Shown here: positions 36,736 to 44,854 of the stretch, piece after piece
Layout: each line of letters opens with the position of its first letter
Position numbering within the stretch: the first letter of the stretch is position 1
Assembly (NCBI GenBank): GCA_963710675.1
Contig: CAVQBE010000010.1
Location: 1 to 64,000, forward strand
DNA: 64,000 bases
From: JACCZX01 sp963710675
GTDB taxonomy: Bacteria > Pseudomonadota > Gammaproteobacteria > Burkholderiales > Burkholderiaceae_F
Direction: 5' to 3'
Notes under the pieces: model-generated
Told to the model about the DNA's origin: nothing
Seen by the model: the letters and a program-made list of their open reading frames with translations, nothing else
Database searches by the model: none
Made by a program: the position numbers and the translations under genes

Positions 36736-38847
36736 ATGAACCGCTTCGCATTCCGCGCACTCGTGCTGCTCGCCGCTGTCGGCGGGACACCCATGCTGAC
36801 AGCGCAGACCCCAATGCCTACAGAACCACTCGACCCGTATCTTTGGCTCGAAGAAGTCGACGGCGCACGCGCTCTCGATTTCGCACGCGCGGCAAGCACG
36901 CGCACGTTATCGGAGCTGAAGGAGCGCGCCGAGTTTTTGAAGATCCGCGATGAAGTCCGGGAAGTGCTGGACTCGCGCGACCGGATTGCGCAGGTTGCCG
37001 TCCACGGCGACCACCTTTACAACTTCTGGCAGGACCGCGCCAATCCGCGGGGGCTCTGGCGCCGCACGACGTGGTCTGAGTATCGAAAGCCGCAGCCGGT
37101 CTGGGAAACAGTGCTCGATGTCGACGCACTCGCGCGCGACGAAAAGGAAAACTGGGTTTGGAAGAATGCGCAGTGCCTGCCGCCACGCGCTGATCGCTGC
37201 CTGATCAGTCTGTCGCGAGGTGGCGGTGATGCGATCGTTGTGCGCGAGTTTGATCTAGCCAAGCGGCAGTTCGTCGCGGAGGGCTTCGTTTTAGCCGAAG
37301 CAAAGTCCGACGTCGAGTGGCGTGATCGCGACACGATTTACGTCGGTACCGATTTCGGCCCGGGCAGCCTGACTGACAGCGGCTATCCGCGCATCGTCAA
37401 ACGCTGGAGCCGCGGCACGCCGCTCACGCAGGCTGTGACTGTGTTCGAGGGGCAGAAAACGGATGTTGGCGTCGGTGCGTGGGTCGACCATGAAGTTCGC
37501 GATGGTCTGACGCAAATCAGCGAAGGGGTCCATCGTGCGATTGCGTTTTACAACAGCGAGACGTTCGTACTGCGTGACGGCGCGCCGGTGCGGCTCGCAC
37601 TGCCGAATGACTCTGCAGCTCAGATCGTCGGGTCACGGCTGATCGTCCGCCTTCGATCCGCTTGGAACACGGGTGGCCGTTCGTATCCGGCCGGCGCACT
37701 GATCGTTACCAGCGTGCGCGAGTTCCTGGAAGGCGCGCGCGCTTTTGATGTCCTATTCGAGCCGACGGGTCGCACTGCGCTGCAGAACTGGTCACCGACT
37801 CACAACGCGATCGTGCTGGACGTGCTCGACAACGTGCGAAGTCGGGTCTGGGTATTGACTCCCGCGCCGACCGGTTGGCGCCGTCGAGAAATTTCGTTGC
37901 CGTCGCTGGGTGCGGCAAGTGCGCGGCCGGTTGATCGCTACACCTCCGATCAGGTCTTCGTGACGTATCAGGATTTCCTGATGCCGCCAACACTTTTCAT
38001 CGGCGACGCCGGTGCACCGCTCGAGAAGCTGAAGTCGATGCCTGCATTTTTCGACGCGTCGCGCATGACGGTGCAGCAGTTCGAGGCGACCTCCCGAGAT
38101 AGCACGCGTGTGCCGTATTTCGTGATCGGAAGAAGTGGCGTCAAGAATGCTCCAACGATGCTGTATGGCTACGGTGGGTTCGAGAACGCGCTGGAACCGT
38201 TTTATAGCGGCGCGCTGGGGCGCGCTTGGCTTGCCCGTGGTGGTGTACTGGTAATAGCGAACATCCGCGGTGGTGGCGAGTTCGGGCCGGCATGGCATCA
38301 GGCAGCGTTGAAGGAAAAACGTCAGAACGCGTTCGACGATTTCATTGCGATTGGCGAAGACCTCGTGCGGCGAGGCATAGCGCAGCCAAAGCAAATCGGT
38401 ATCCGCGGGGGGAGCAATGGCGGCCTGCTGGTGGGCGCCGCGCTGACACAGCGTCCCGAGTTGTTCGGCGCCGCAGTCGCTCAGGTACCGCTGCTCGACA
38501 TGAGGCGCTACAACAAGTTGTTGGCGGGCGCGAGCTGGATGGCGGAGTACGGTGATCCCGACGTGCCGGAGCAATGGGCGTATATCGCCAAATATTCGCC
38601 GTACCAGAATGTACGCAAAGAGGTCCGCTATCCGCCGACGCTGTTTGTGACATCGACGCGCGACGATCGCGTGCATCCCGCGCATGCACGCAAGATGTTC
38701 GCGCGGATGCAGGAGCAGGGGCATGATGCCTGGTACTACGAGAATATCGAAGGCGGCCACGGCGCAGCGTCGAACAACGAGCAGCGCGCGCTAATGGCAG
38801 CGATCGAGTACACATTTCTGTGGAAACACCTCGGAGACAAGCAGTGA
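36736..38847 (+). CDS. Prolyl oligopeptidase family (S9A) serine peptidase, exported
   Basis: A 703-residue peptidase with an N-terminal signal peptide (FRALVLLAAVGGTPMLTAQ), so it is likely periplasmic. The N-terminal DPYLWLEEVDGARAL is the family hallmark, followed by a beta-propeller. The catalytic triad of the C-terminal alpha/beta hydrolase domain is visible: Ser near 559 in GGSNGG, Asp near 642 in TRDDRVHP and His near 675 in EGGHGAASNN. It should cleave short peptides. Its stop overlaps the next gene's GTG start (GTGA). Confidence 0.9.
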   Translation: MNRFAFRALVLLAAVGGTPMLTAQTPMPTEPLDPYLWLEEVDGARALDFARAASTRTLSELKERAEFLKIRDEVREVLDSRDRIAQVAVHGDHLYNFWQDRANPRGLWRRTTWSEYRKPQPVWETVLDVDALARDEKENWVWKNAQCLPPRADRCLISLSRGGGDAIVVREFDLAKRQFVAEGFVLAEAKSDVEWRDRDTIYVGTDFGPGSLTDSGYPRIVKRWSRGTPLTQAVTVFEGQKTDVGVGAWVDHEVRDGLTQISEGVHRAIAFYNSETFVLRDGAPVRLALPNDSAAQIVGSRLIVRLRSAWNTGGRSYPAGALIVTSVREFLEGARAFDVLFEPTGRTALQNWSPTHNAIVLDVLDNVRSRVWVLTPAPTGWRRREISLPSLGAASARPVDRYTSDQVFVTYQDFLMPPTLFIGDAGAPLEKLKSMPAFFDASRMTVQQFEATSRDSTRVPYFVIGRSGVKNAPTMLYGYGGFENALEPFYSGALGRAWLARGGVLVIANIRGGGEFGPAWHQAALKEKRQNAFDDFIAIGEDLVRRGIAQPKQIGIRGGSNGGLLVGAALTQRPELFGAAVAQVPLLDMRRYNKLLAGASWMAEYGDPDVPEQWAYIAKYSPYQNVRKEVRYPPTLFVTSTRDDRVHPAHARKMFARMQEQGHDAWYYENIEGGHGAASNNEQRALMAAIEYTFLWKHLGDKQ

Positions 38848-39860
38848 GCGGCGCGTTGATGCGGGCAGTCGAGATTTCGCAGCCGGGCGGGCCGGAAGTG
38901 TTGCGCTTGACCGAGCGACCGGTGCCGCAACCCGCGGACGGCGAAGTACTGATCAGAGTGCACGCCGCCGGAGTGAACCGGCCCGACGTTCTGCAGCGCA
39001 AAGGCGCCTACGCACCCCCCGCCGGCGCGTCCGACTTGCCTGGGCTGGAGGTCTCGGGAACGATCGAAAGCGGTGACGTCAAGAACTCCGGCTTAAAGAT
39101 AGGCGACAAGGTGTGCGCGCTGGTTGCAGGCGGCGGATATGCAGAGTTCTGTGTCGCACCGATAGAGCAATGCCTGCCAAAGCCGCATACGTTGTCGTTC
39201 GCGGAAGCGGCTGGGCTGCCTGAGACGTACTTCACCGTCTGGAGCAACGTGTTCGATCGCGCGCGGTTGCAACCCGGCGAATCATTGCTGGTGCAAGGCG
39301 GCTCGAGTGGTATCGGGGTGGCGGCGATTCAGCTGGCCGCGGCGCTCGGAAATACGGTGTACGCGACGGCGGGCTCTGATGAGAAGTGTCAGGCTTGCGT
39401 CGAGCTCGGTGCAAAGCGCGCAATCAATTATCGAACTGAAGATTTCGTCGAGGTACTGAAAGCGGAAACCGCGGGCCGCGGCGTTGATGTGATTCTGGAT
39501 ATGGTGGCTGGTGATTACCTGCCGCGCGAAGTGCAATCGCTCGCCGATGACGGCAGACTGGTGTTCATTGCGTTGCTCGGTGGTTCCAAGGCACAGCTCG
39601 ATTTGAACGCTGTGCTCCGGCGGCGATTGACGATTACCGGATCAACGTTGCGGCCGCGGTCGGTTGCGTTCAAAGCCGCGATCGCGAAACGGCTGCGCGA
39701 AGTTGTCTGGCCGTTGATCGAATCCGGACGCATCAACCCGGTTCTGTTTCGCACGTTTGCGCTCGCCGAGGCGGCGGACGCGCACCGATTGATGGAATCG
39801 AGTCAGCATGTCGGAAAGATCGTGCTGAATGTTCGGGCGAACGCGGAGCGTGAGCGATGA
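38844..39860 (+). CDS. NAD(P)H quinone oxidoreductase, zinc-independent MDR superfamily (PIG3-like)
   Basis: A 338-residue cytosolic reductase. It opens with MRAVEISQPGGPEVL-type sequence, has the substrate-site GVNRPDVLQRKG, the Rossmann motif VQGGSSGIGVAAIQLA and no structural-zinc cysteines, as in quinone oxidoreductases. GTG 38844 is chosen because it overlaps the upstream stop and GGAG lies 8 bp before it; ATG 38859 is the alternative. Its stop overlaps the tpiA start (ATGA). The physiological quinone or aldehyde substrate is unknown. Confidence 0.85.
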   Translation: MSGALMRAVEISQPGGPEVLRLTERPVPQPADGEVLIRVHAAGVNRPDVLQRKGAYAPPAGASDLPGLEVSGTIESGDVKNSGLKIGDKVCALVAGGGYAEFCVAPIEQCLPKPHTLSFAEAAGLPETYFTVWSNVFDRARLQPGESLLVQGGSSGIGVAAIQLAAALGNTVYATAGSDEKCQACVELGAKRAINYRTEDFVEVLKAETAGRGVDVILDMVAGDYLPREVQSLADDGRLVFIALLGGSKAQLDLNAVLRRRLTITGSTLRPRSVAFKAAIAKRLREVVWPLIESGRINPVLFRTFALAEAADAHRLMESSQHVGKIVLNVRANAERER

Positions 39861-40597
39861 AGCAACACCGTTGCCTCGTCGCTGCCAATTGGAAAATGAA
39901 TGGCTCGTTCGCCGCGAACAAAGTGTGGCTGAATGAATTCAATGCGCGCAAGAGCACCTTGCCATGCGATGTCGTGGTGTGCGCGCCGCATGTGTATCTG
40001 CATCAGCTTCGGGCCGCTTTAGATATCGATCAGATCGGAGCGCAGGATTTATCACAGCAATCGCCCGGTGCCTACACGGGCGACATCGCTGCCGAAATGT
40101 TGAACGATTCCGGCTGCGACTGGGTGATCGTCGGTCACTCCGAGCGGCGCCAATGGCACGGCGAAACGGATGCGGTCGTCGCCGCGAAAGCAGAGCGCGC
40201 GCTGCAGGCGGGGTTGCGGCCAATCGTATGTATCGGCGAGACACTGCAGCAGCGGGAGGCGCAGCAAACGCATGCAGTGCTGAGTTCGCAATTGGCGTCC
40301 GTGCTCGATCGCATTGGCGTGCAGGGTCTGTCGAGCGGAGCGTTGGCCTATGAGCCGGTGTGGGCGATTGGCACCGGCCGGACGGCAACCCCCGAACAGG
40401 CGCAGGAAGTGCACGCGGCTTTGCGTGCGCAGATCGGACACACGGCTGAGCGCGTAAGGATTTTGTATGGCGGGAGCGTGAAGCCCGGCAACGCCGCCGA
40501 ACTATTCGCACAGCCGGATATCGACGGAGGGCTGATCGGTGGAGCATCGCTGGTGGTAGCGGATTTTGTTGCGATTTGTGCTGCCGCGCCCAAGTAA
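39857..40597 (+). CDS. tpiA: Triosephosphate isomerase
   Basis: Glycolytic and gluconeogenic enzyme interconverting dihydroxyacetone phosphate and glyceraldehyde 3-phosphate. All catalytic parts are visible in the 246-residue product: Lys13 in NWKMNG, His in VGHSERR, Glu in YEPVWAIGTG, and the phosphate site YGGSV. The start overlaps the quinone reductase stop by 4 bp. The order tpiA-secG-tRNA-Leu-nuoA is a known betaproteobacterial arrangement. Confidence 0.97.
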   Translation: MKQHRCLVAANWKMNGSFAANKVWLNEFNARKSTLPCDVVVCAPHVYLHQLRAALDIDQIGAQDLSQQSPGAYTGDIAAEMLNDSGCDWVIVGHSERRQWHGETDAVVAAKAERALQAGLRPIVCIGETLQQREAQQTHAVLSSQLASVLDRIGVQGLSSGALAYEPVWAIGTGRTATPEQAQEVHAALRAQIGHTAERVRILYGGSVKPGNAAELFAQPDIDGGLIGGASLVVADFVAICAAAPK

Positions 40598-40634
40598 CAT
40601 CGACCATTAACAAAGGTATGAAGAAGGAATCGGT

Positions 40635-41075
40635 ATGGCCTGGTTAACTACATTGCTGATTGTTGTGCAGGTGATTGCGGCCATTGCCGTCATCGTGTTG
40701 GTACTGCTCCAGCACGGCAAAGGTGCAGATATGGGAGCGGCGTTCGGCGGCGGTGCATCTGGCAGCCTGTTCGGCGCCACCGGCTCTGCAAACTTTCTAT
40801 CGCGCAGCACCGGCGTTGTGGCGACGGTCTTTTTTCTGGCGACGCTTGGCCTCGCGTACACCGGAACCGAGAGCAAGCGACCAGCGTCCGATACGGGAGG
40901 TGTGATGGGAACCGTCCCGCCGTCAACTCCCGCGCCCGCTCCGGCGCCGAAAGATATTCCAACGCCCAGTAGTCAAGCGCCACAAAGCGCGCCCGCCGCG
41001 GCCGTTCCTGCGGCGCCGGCGCCCACTCCGGCGGCCACAGACGCTCCCGCCAAGCCCACCGATGTTCCGAAATGA
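40635..41075 (+). CDS. secG: Preprotein translocase subunit SecG
   Basis: Small membrane subunit of the SecYEG channel. Two membrane helices (LLIVVQVIAAIAVIVLVLLQ and VVATVFFLATLGLAYTG) flank the conserved LQHGKGADMGAAFGGG and the LFGATGSANFLSR loop. The C-terminal 65 residues are a Pro/Ala-rich tail, longer than in E. coli SecG but common in betaproteobacteria. A ribosome binding site (AGAAGGA) precedes the ATG. Confidence 0.94.
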   Translation: MAWLTTLLIVVQVIAAIAVIVLVLLQHGKGADMGAAFGGGASGSLFGATGSANFLSRSTGVVATVFFLATLGLAYTGTESKRPASDTGGVMGTVPPSTPAPAPAPKDIPTPSSQAPQSAPAAAVPAAPAPTPAATDAPAKPTDVPK

Positions 41076-41083
41076 GCGAGGTG

Positions 41084-41120
41084 CAGCGAGGTAGTTGAGT
41101 TGCACCCTCGCTGTTGTATT
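41084..41120 (+). terminator. Hairpin with T-rich tail after secG
   Basis: A perfect 8-bp inverted repeat (CAGCGAGG / CCTCGCTG) with a 14-nt loop is followed by TTGTATT, 9 bp after the secG stop. It may end the tpiA-secG transcript before the tRNA and nuo operon. Confidence 0.4.
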
Positions 41121-41166
41121 GCGCCGCCCTCGCAGCCGCCTAAAGGGCGACGCAACTGATCGCGAC

Positions 41167-41211
41167 GAGTGCATGTGCGCCCCGCGCAGCGGTCGCGTAC
41201 ACGAGAAGCAC
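41167..41211 (+). repeat. Dispersed intergenic repeat, copy A (before tRNA-Leu/nuoA)
   Basis: This 45-bp stretch, starting GAGTGCATGTGCG and ending ACACGAGAAGCAC, is clearly related to 46251-46294 before nuoG. Both contain CGCGCAGCGG and ACACGAG in the same order and a small hairpin around the central CGCGCA. It lies in the gap between secG and tRNA-Leu; a -10-like TAAAAT follows at 41215. Confidence 0.6.
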
Positions 41212-41236
41212 ATGTAAAATCTGACGGTTTTCCACT

Positions 41237-41321
41237 GCCCACGTGGTGGAATTGGTAGACACACCATCTTGAGGGGGTGGCGGCGAAAGCCGTGGGAGTT
41301 CGAGTCTCCCCGTGGGCACCA
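41237..41321 (+). tRNA. tRNA-Leu (anticodon GAG)
   Basis: A complete class II tRNA of 85 nt with the acceptor pair GCCCACG / CGTGGGC, a long variable arm, anticodon loop TTGAGGG giving GAG, T-arm GAGTTCGAGTCTC and encoded CCA. It lies between secG and nuoA. Confidence 0.95.
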
Positions 41322-41336
41322 CGAAGCAGCCACACA

Positions 41337-41702
41337 GTGATTCTCGAAAACTACCTTCCGATTTTGCTGTTCATACTGGTTGGCCTTGCAATAGGGGCAG
41401 CACCTTTGTTGCTCGGTGCAGTGCTCGGTCCCCGCAAGCCCGATCCCGAAAAGACATCTCCCTATGAGTGCGGGTTCGAGGCATTCGAAGATGCCCGTAT
41501 GAAGTTCGACGTTCGGTATTACCTGGTGGCGATCCTCTTCATCATCTTCGATCTTGAAATTGCTTTCCTTTTTCCTTGGGGAGTGGTGCTTGCCGACCTT
41601 GGAGTCTGGAGTGCGGGCTTCTGGGCCATGATGCTGTTTCTTGCCATTCTGACGGTTGGCTTCATCTACGAGTGGAAAAAAGGCGCACTGGACTGGGAAT
41701 GA
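41337..41702 (+). CDS. nuoA: NADH-quinone oxidoreductase subunit A
   Basis: Membrane subunit of complex I, 121 residues with three helices. The conserved ECGFEAFEDARMKFDVRYYL loop, which shapes the quinone-site entrance, is present. The open frame extends back into the tRNA gene, so the GTG at 41337 is the sensible start. The stop is overlapped by an ATG (ATGA) that opens a mini-ORF running into nuoB. Confidence 0.95.
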   Translation: MILENYLPILLFILVGLAIGAAPLLLGAVLGPRKPDPEKTSPYECGFEAFEDARMKFDVRYYLVAILFIIFDLEIAFLFPWGVVLADLGVWSAGFWAMMLFLAILTVGFIYEWKKGALDWE

Positions 41703-41800
41703 ACATGATTAGCCCGATGGCGCCTCACGTTTGTTCGCTGCCTCCCGCGGGGGCGCAGTCCTCCCTTGGGGCGGCCCGGCGGAGGACTGATGGCTCTTGA
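41699..41800 (+). repeat. REP-like element and mini-ORF between nuoA and nuoB
   Basis: The gap of 87 bp carries the same block order as the ilvI/ilvH element: GTTCGCTGCC (41733-41742), GGGGGCGC, then CTTGGGGCGGCCCGGCGG. A 33-codon ORF starts at the ATG overlapping the nuoA stop and ends at TGA 41798-41800, just past the nuoB start at 41790. The element supplies GGAGG directly before the nuoB ATG. The ORF could keep ribosomes flowing from nuoA to nuoB. Confidence 0.6.
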
Positions 41801-42266
41801 AGGTCACCTGAACGAAGGCTTCGTCACGACCAGCGTCGACAAGGTGCTGAACTGGTCGAAGACCGGCTCACTCTGGCCGATGACGTTCGGCCTGGCGTGC
41901 TGCGCGGTCGAGATGATGCACGCCGGTGCTGCTCGCTATGACCTCGATCGCTTCGGTATTTTCTTTCGTCCGAGTCCGCGGCAGTCGGATCTGATGATCG
42001 TGGCCGGCACCCTCTGCAACAAGATGGCGCCGGCCTTGCGCAAGGTTTATGACCAGATGGCCGAGCCGCGCTGGGTCATCAGCATGGGTTCATGCGCGAA
42101 TGGTGGCGGGTATTACCACTACAGCTACTCAGTCGTGCGCGGCTGCGACAGGATTGTGCCGGTCGATGTCTACGTGCCGGGATGTCCACCGACCGCAGAA
42201 GCGCTGATCTACGGAATCATTCAGTTGCAAAACAAGATTCGTCGCACGAACACCATCGCCCGTTGA
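41790..42266 (+). CDS. nuoB: NADH-quinone oxidoreductase subunit B
   Basis: Complex I connecting-arm subunit that holds the terminal 4Fe-4S cluster N2. Its ligands are the adjacent Cys37-Cys38 (GLACCAVE), Cys102 (GSCA) and Cys132 (PGCPP). The 158-residue length is normal. A strong GGAGG site, contributed by the intergenic element, lies 5 bp upstream of the ATG. Its stop overlaps the nuoC start by one base. Confidence 0.97.
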   Translation: MALEGHLNEGFVTTSVDKVLNWSKTGSLWPMTFGLACCAVEMMHAGAARYDLDRFGIFFRPSPRQSDLMIVAGTLCNKMAPALRKVYDQMAEPRWVISMGSCANGGGYYHYSYSVVRGCDRIVPVDVYVPGCPPTAEALIYGIIQLQNKIRRTNTIAR

Positions 42267-42865
42267 TGAACCCGCTGGATGACCTGTCCGAACGTTTGAG
42301 GTCGGCGCTGGGCGACAGGCTGCAGTCGCTAGTCATCGCCCTCGATGAGGTGACGATTGTCATCAAGGGGTCGGATCACTTGTCGGTTGCTAGAACCTTG
42401 CGCGACGATTCCATGCTTGCGTTCGAGCAATTGATCGATCTGTGTGGCGTCGATTACTCCTCGTATGGCGAAGGTGCCTGGGACGGGGCGCGCTATGCGG
42501 TGGTCATGCATCTGCTGTCACTGAAGCACAACTGGCGCATTCGTGTGCGCTCATTCTGCGCCGATGATGATCTACCGCTGGTTGAATCGGTGACTGGCGT
42601 GTGGGCCGCTGCGAACTGGTTCGAGCGCGAAGCGTTCGATCTGTATGGGATCGTGTTCGACGGGCATCCCGATCTGCGGCGGCTGTTGACCGACTACGGC
42701 TTCGTCGGCCACCCATTTCGCAAGGACTTTCCAATCTCAGGTTATGTCGAGATGCGGTACGACCCGGAACAGAAAAGGGTGATCTATCAGCCGGTAACGA
42801 TCGAGCCGCGGGAAATCGTGCCGCGTGTGATTCGTGAAGAGAACTACGGCCAGGGGCGTAAGTAA
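42266..42865 (+). CDS. nuoC: NADH-quinone oxidoreductase subunit C
   Basis: A 199-residue peripheral-arm subunit (30-kDa type), separate from NuoD here, unlike the fused NuoCD of E. coli. Family motifs are LIDLCGVDY and the signature ANWFEREAFDLYGIVFDGHP followed by FRKDFPISGYVEMRYD. The ATG at 42266 overlaps the nuoB stop. The nuoC stop in turn overlaps an ATG that begins the duplicated nuoD start. Confidence 0.96.
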   Translation: MNPLDDLSERLRSALGDRLQSLVIALDEVTIVIKGSDHLSVARTLRDDSMLAFEQLIDLCGVDYSSYGEGAWDGARYAVVMHLLSLKHNWRIRVRSFCADDDLPLVESVTGVWAAANWFEREAFDLYGIVFDGHPDLRRLLTDYGFVGHPFRKDFPISGYVEMRYDPEQKRVIYQPVTIEPREIVPRVIREENYGQGRK

Positions 42866-43011
42866 TGGCCGAGATCAAGAACTACACATTGAACTTTGTC
42901 TCCGGCCGCCACGCTTCGCGCGGCTTAACTTGCTTGCGCAAGTTAGCCTACGACGAAGTTGAGCTGCCATCCCGCTGCGCGTGCTGTGTCAGCTTCGGTG
43001 GGCGTAGATAG
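42865..43011 (+). repeat. Duplicated start of nuoD plus inserted element (48-codon mini-ORF)
   Basis: ATG 42865 overlaps the nuoC stop and begins MAEIKNYTLNF, the same eleven residues that begin nuoD at 43015. The two copies differ at six of 33 bases, all synonymous. After the eleventh codon the sequence diverges into an insert of about 115 bp with a hairpin (42922-42932 with 42938-42948). The frame stops at TAG 43009-43011, three bases before the functional ATG. The two ATGs are 150 bp apart. The product has no recognisable function; it may be a remnant or a coupling leader. Confidence 0.75.
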
Positions 43012-43014
43012 GTC

Positions 43015-44268
43015 ATGGCTGAGATCAAGAATTACACGCTCAATTTTGGACCGCAACACCCTGCAGCGCACGGTGTGCTGCGATTGGTGCTAGAGCTCGA
43101 TGGCGAAGTCATCGAGCGGGCCGATCCGCATATCGGGCTTCTGCACCGTGCAACCGAAAAGCTTGCAGAGACGCGCACGTACTTGCAGTCGGTGCCTTAC
43201 ATGGACCGGCTCGACTACGTGTCGATGATGTGCAACGAGCACGCCTACGTGATGGCGATCGAGAAGCTTCTCGGCGTCGACGTGCCGATTCGTGCGCAGT
43301 ACATCCGCGTGATGTTCGATGAGCTGACGCGCCTGATGAATCACCTGCTGTGGATCGGCGCGCACGGGCTCGATGTTGGCGCGATGGCGGTGTTTTTGTA
43401 CGCGTTTCGCGAGCGTGAAGATCTGATGGACATGTACGAAGCGGTGTCCGGCGCGCGGATGCACGCGGCTTACTACCGGCCTGGCGGCGTTTATCGCGAT
43501 CTGCCCGGCGCGATGCCGCAACATAAGAACACGAAATATCGCAGTGAGCAGGACATCAAGCGTCTGAACGAAAACCGCCAGGGATCGCTGCTCGACTTCA
43601 TCGAGGACTTCACCGACCGTTTTCCGAAGCATGTCGACGAATACGAAACGTTGCTGACCGACAATCGAATCTGGAAGCAGCGTCTGGTCGGCATCGGCGT
43701 GGTGTCGCCGGAGCGCGCGCTGCAGCTTGGCTTCACAGGACCGATGCTGCGCGGCTCTGGAATCGAATGGGATCTGCGGCGCAAGCAGCCCTACGAGGTC
43801 TATGACAAGCTCGAGTTCGCGATTCCGGTCGGCAAGAATGGCGACTGCTATGACCGTTACCTGGTACGTGTCGCCGAGATGCGTCAGAGCAACTCAATCA
43901 TCAGGCAGTGCATCGCGTGGTTGCGCGCCAACCCTGGCCCGGTGATGACCGACGACCACAAGGTCGCGCCACCGTCGCGCGTCGACATGAAGACGGGTAT
44001 GGAAGACCTGATTCATCACTTCAAGCTGTTTACCGAGGGGTTTCACGTGCCCCCGGGCGAGGTCTACGCCGCGGTCGAACATCCGAAAGGCGAATTCGGC
44101 ATCTATTTGATTTCCGATGGTGCCAATAAACCGTATCGCCTAAAAATTCGCGCCGCCGGCTTTCCACATCTGCAGTCGCTCGATGAAATGGCGCGCGGTC
44201 ACATGATTGCCGATGCGGTGACGATCATCGGAACGCAGGACATCGTGTTCGGAGAGATTGACCGATGA
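43015..44268 (+). CDS. nuoD: NADH-quinone oxidoreductase subunit D
   Basis: A 417-residue peripheral-arm subunit that forms the quinone-binding cavity with NuoB. Landmarks are GPQHPAAHGVLRLVLELDGE near the start, HIGLLHRATEKL with the conserved His, and EFGIYLISDGANKPYRLKIR near the end, then DIVFGEIDR. The frame is intact and the length is that of an unfused NuoD. A modest AGATAGG ribosome binding site precedes ATG 43015. Its stop overlaps another ATG (ATGA) that opens the mini-ORF before nuoE. Confidence 0.97.
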   Translation: MAEIKNYTLNFGPQHPAAHGVLRLVLELDGEVIERADPHIGLLHRATEKLAETRTYLQSVPYMDRLDYVSMMCNEHAYVMAIEKLLGVDVPIRAQYIRVMFDELTRLMNHLLWIGAHGLDVGAMAVFLYAFREREDLMDMYEAVSGARMHAAYYRPGGVYRDLPGAMPQHKNTKYRSEQDIKRLNENRQGSLLDFIEDFTDRFPKHVDEYETLLTDNRIWKQRLVGIGVVSPERALQLGFTGPMLRGSGIEWDLRRKQPYEVYDKLEFAIPVGKNGDCYDRYLVRVAEMRQSNSIIRQCIAWLRANPGPVMTDDHKVAPPSRVDMKTGMEDLIHHFKLFTEGFHVPPGEVYAAVEHPKGEFGIYLISDGANKPYRLKIRAAGFPHLQSLDEMARGHMIADAVTIIGTQDIVFGEIDR

Positions 44269-44345
44269 GCGCCGCCGGGCCGCTCCCAAGGCGCTCGCTC
44301 CCCCTTGGGGGGACCGGCGCGCAGCGCCGTAGGGGGCAAACATGA
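44265..44345 (+). repeat. REP-like element and mini-ORF between nuoD and nuoE, with short duplicated start
   Basis: ATGAGCGC occurs at 44265, overlapping the nuoD stop, and again at 44342 as the start of nuoE. Between them lies a GC-rich element whose CCGCCGGGCCGC..CCCAAGG block is the reverse complement of the nuoA/nuoB element. The first ATG opens a 26-codon ORF whose TGA (44343-44345) overlaps the nuoE ATG, so the ATGA coupling is recreated at both ends. AGGGGG before nuoE serves as ribosome binding site. Confidence 0.65.
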
Positions 44346-44854
44346 GCGCGCTCCCTCAGTCGAAGCTATTGCTGTCCGCCGACGCATATCGTCGAATCGA
44401 TCGCGAAGCTACGAAGTTTCCTCCAGAGCAGCGCCGCTCGACAGTGATGGCTGCGCTTGCGATTGCTCAGGACGAGCTCGGCTGGTTATCGAAGGAAGCG
44501 ATCGAAGAAGTCGCTGACTATCTCGGAATGCCGCCCATCGCAGTTTATGAAGTCGCGACGTTCTACAGCATGTACAACCTGAAGCCTGTTGGCCGTCACA
44601 AGATTGCGATCTGCACCAATCTGCCGTGCGCGCTATCGGGCGCCACGCGCGCTGCCGAACATCTGAAGCGGCGGCTTGGCATTGGCTTCAACGAAACAAC
44701 GGCCGATGGCGCTTTCACCCTCAGAGAAGGCGAATGCTTCGGAGCCTGCGGTGATGCGCCGGTGCTTCTGGTGAACAACAAGCGCATGGAGAGCTTCATG
44801 AGCAATGAAAAGCTCGACGCGCTGTTGTCTGAACTGGAGTTGGCCGCACGATGA
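44342..44854 (+). CDS. nuoE: NADH-quinone oxidoreductase subunit E
   Basis: A 170-residue thioredoxin-fold subunit carrying the 2Fe-2S cluster N1a. Cluster ligands are in CTNLPCALSG and in GECFGACGDAP. The N-terminal helical bundle includes YLGMPPIAVYEVATFYSMYN. The stop overlaps the nuoF start (ATGA), which is the unmodified type of junction in this operon. Confidence 0.96.
   Translation: MSALPQSKLLLSADAYRRIDREATKFPPEQRRSTVMAALAIAQDELGWLSKEAIEEVADYLGMPPIAVYEVATFYSMYNLKPVGRHKIAICTNLPCALSGATRAAEHLKRRLGIGFNETTADGAFTLREGECFGACGDAPVLLVNNKRMESFMSNEKLDALLSELELAAR

Noticed and set aside
37792..38760. 322-codon open frame antisense to the S9 peptidase
   Set aside because: No family similarity and no ribosome binding site; explained by codon bias of the real gene on the other strand.
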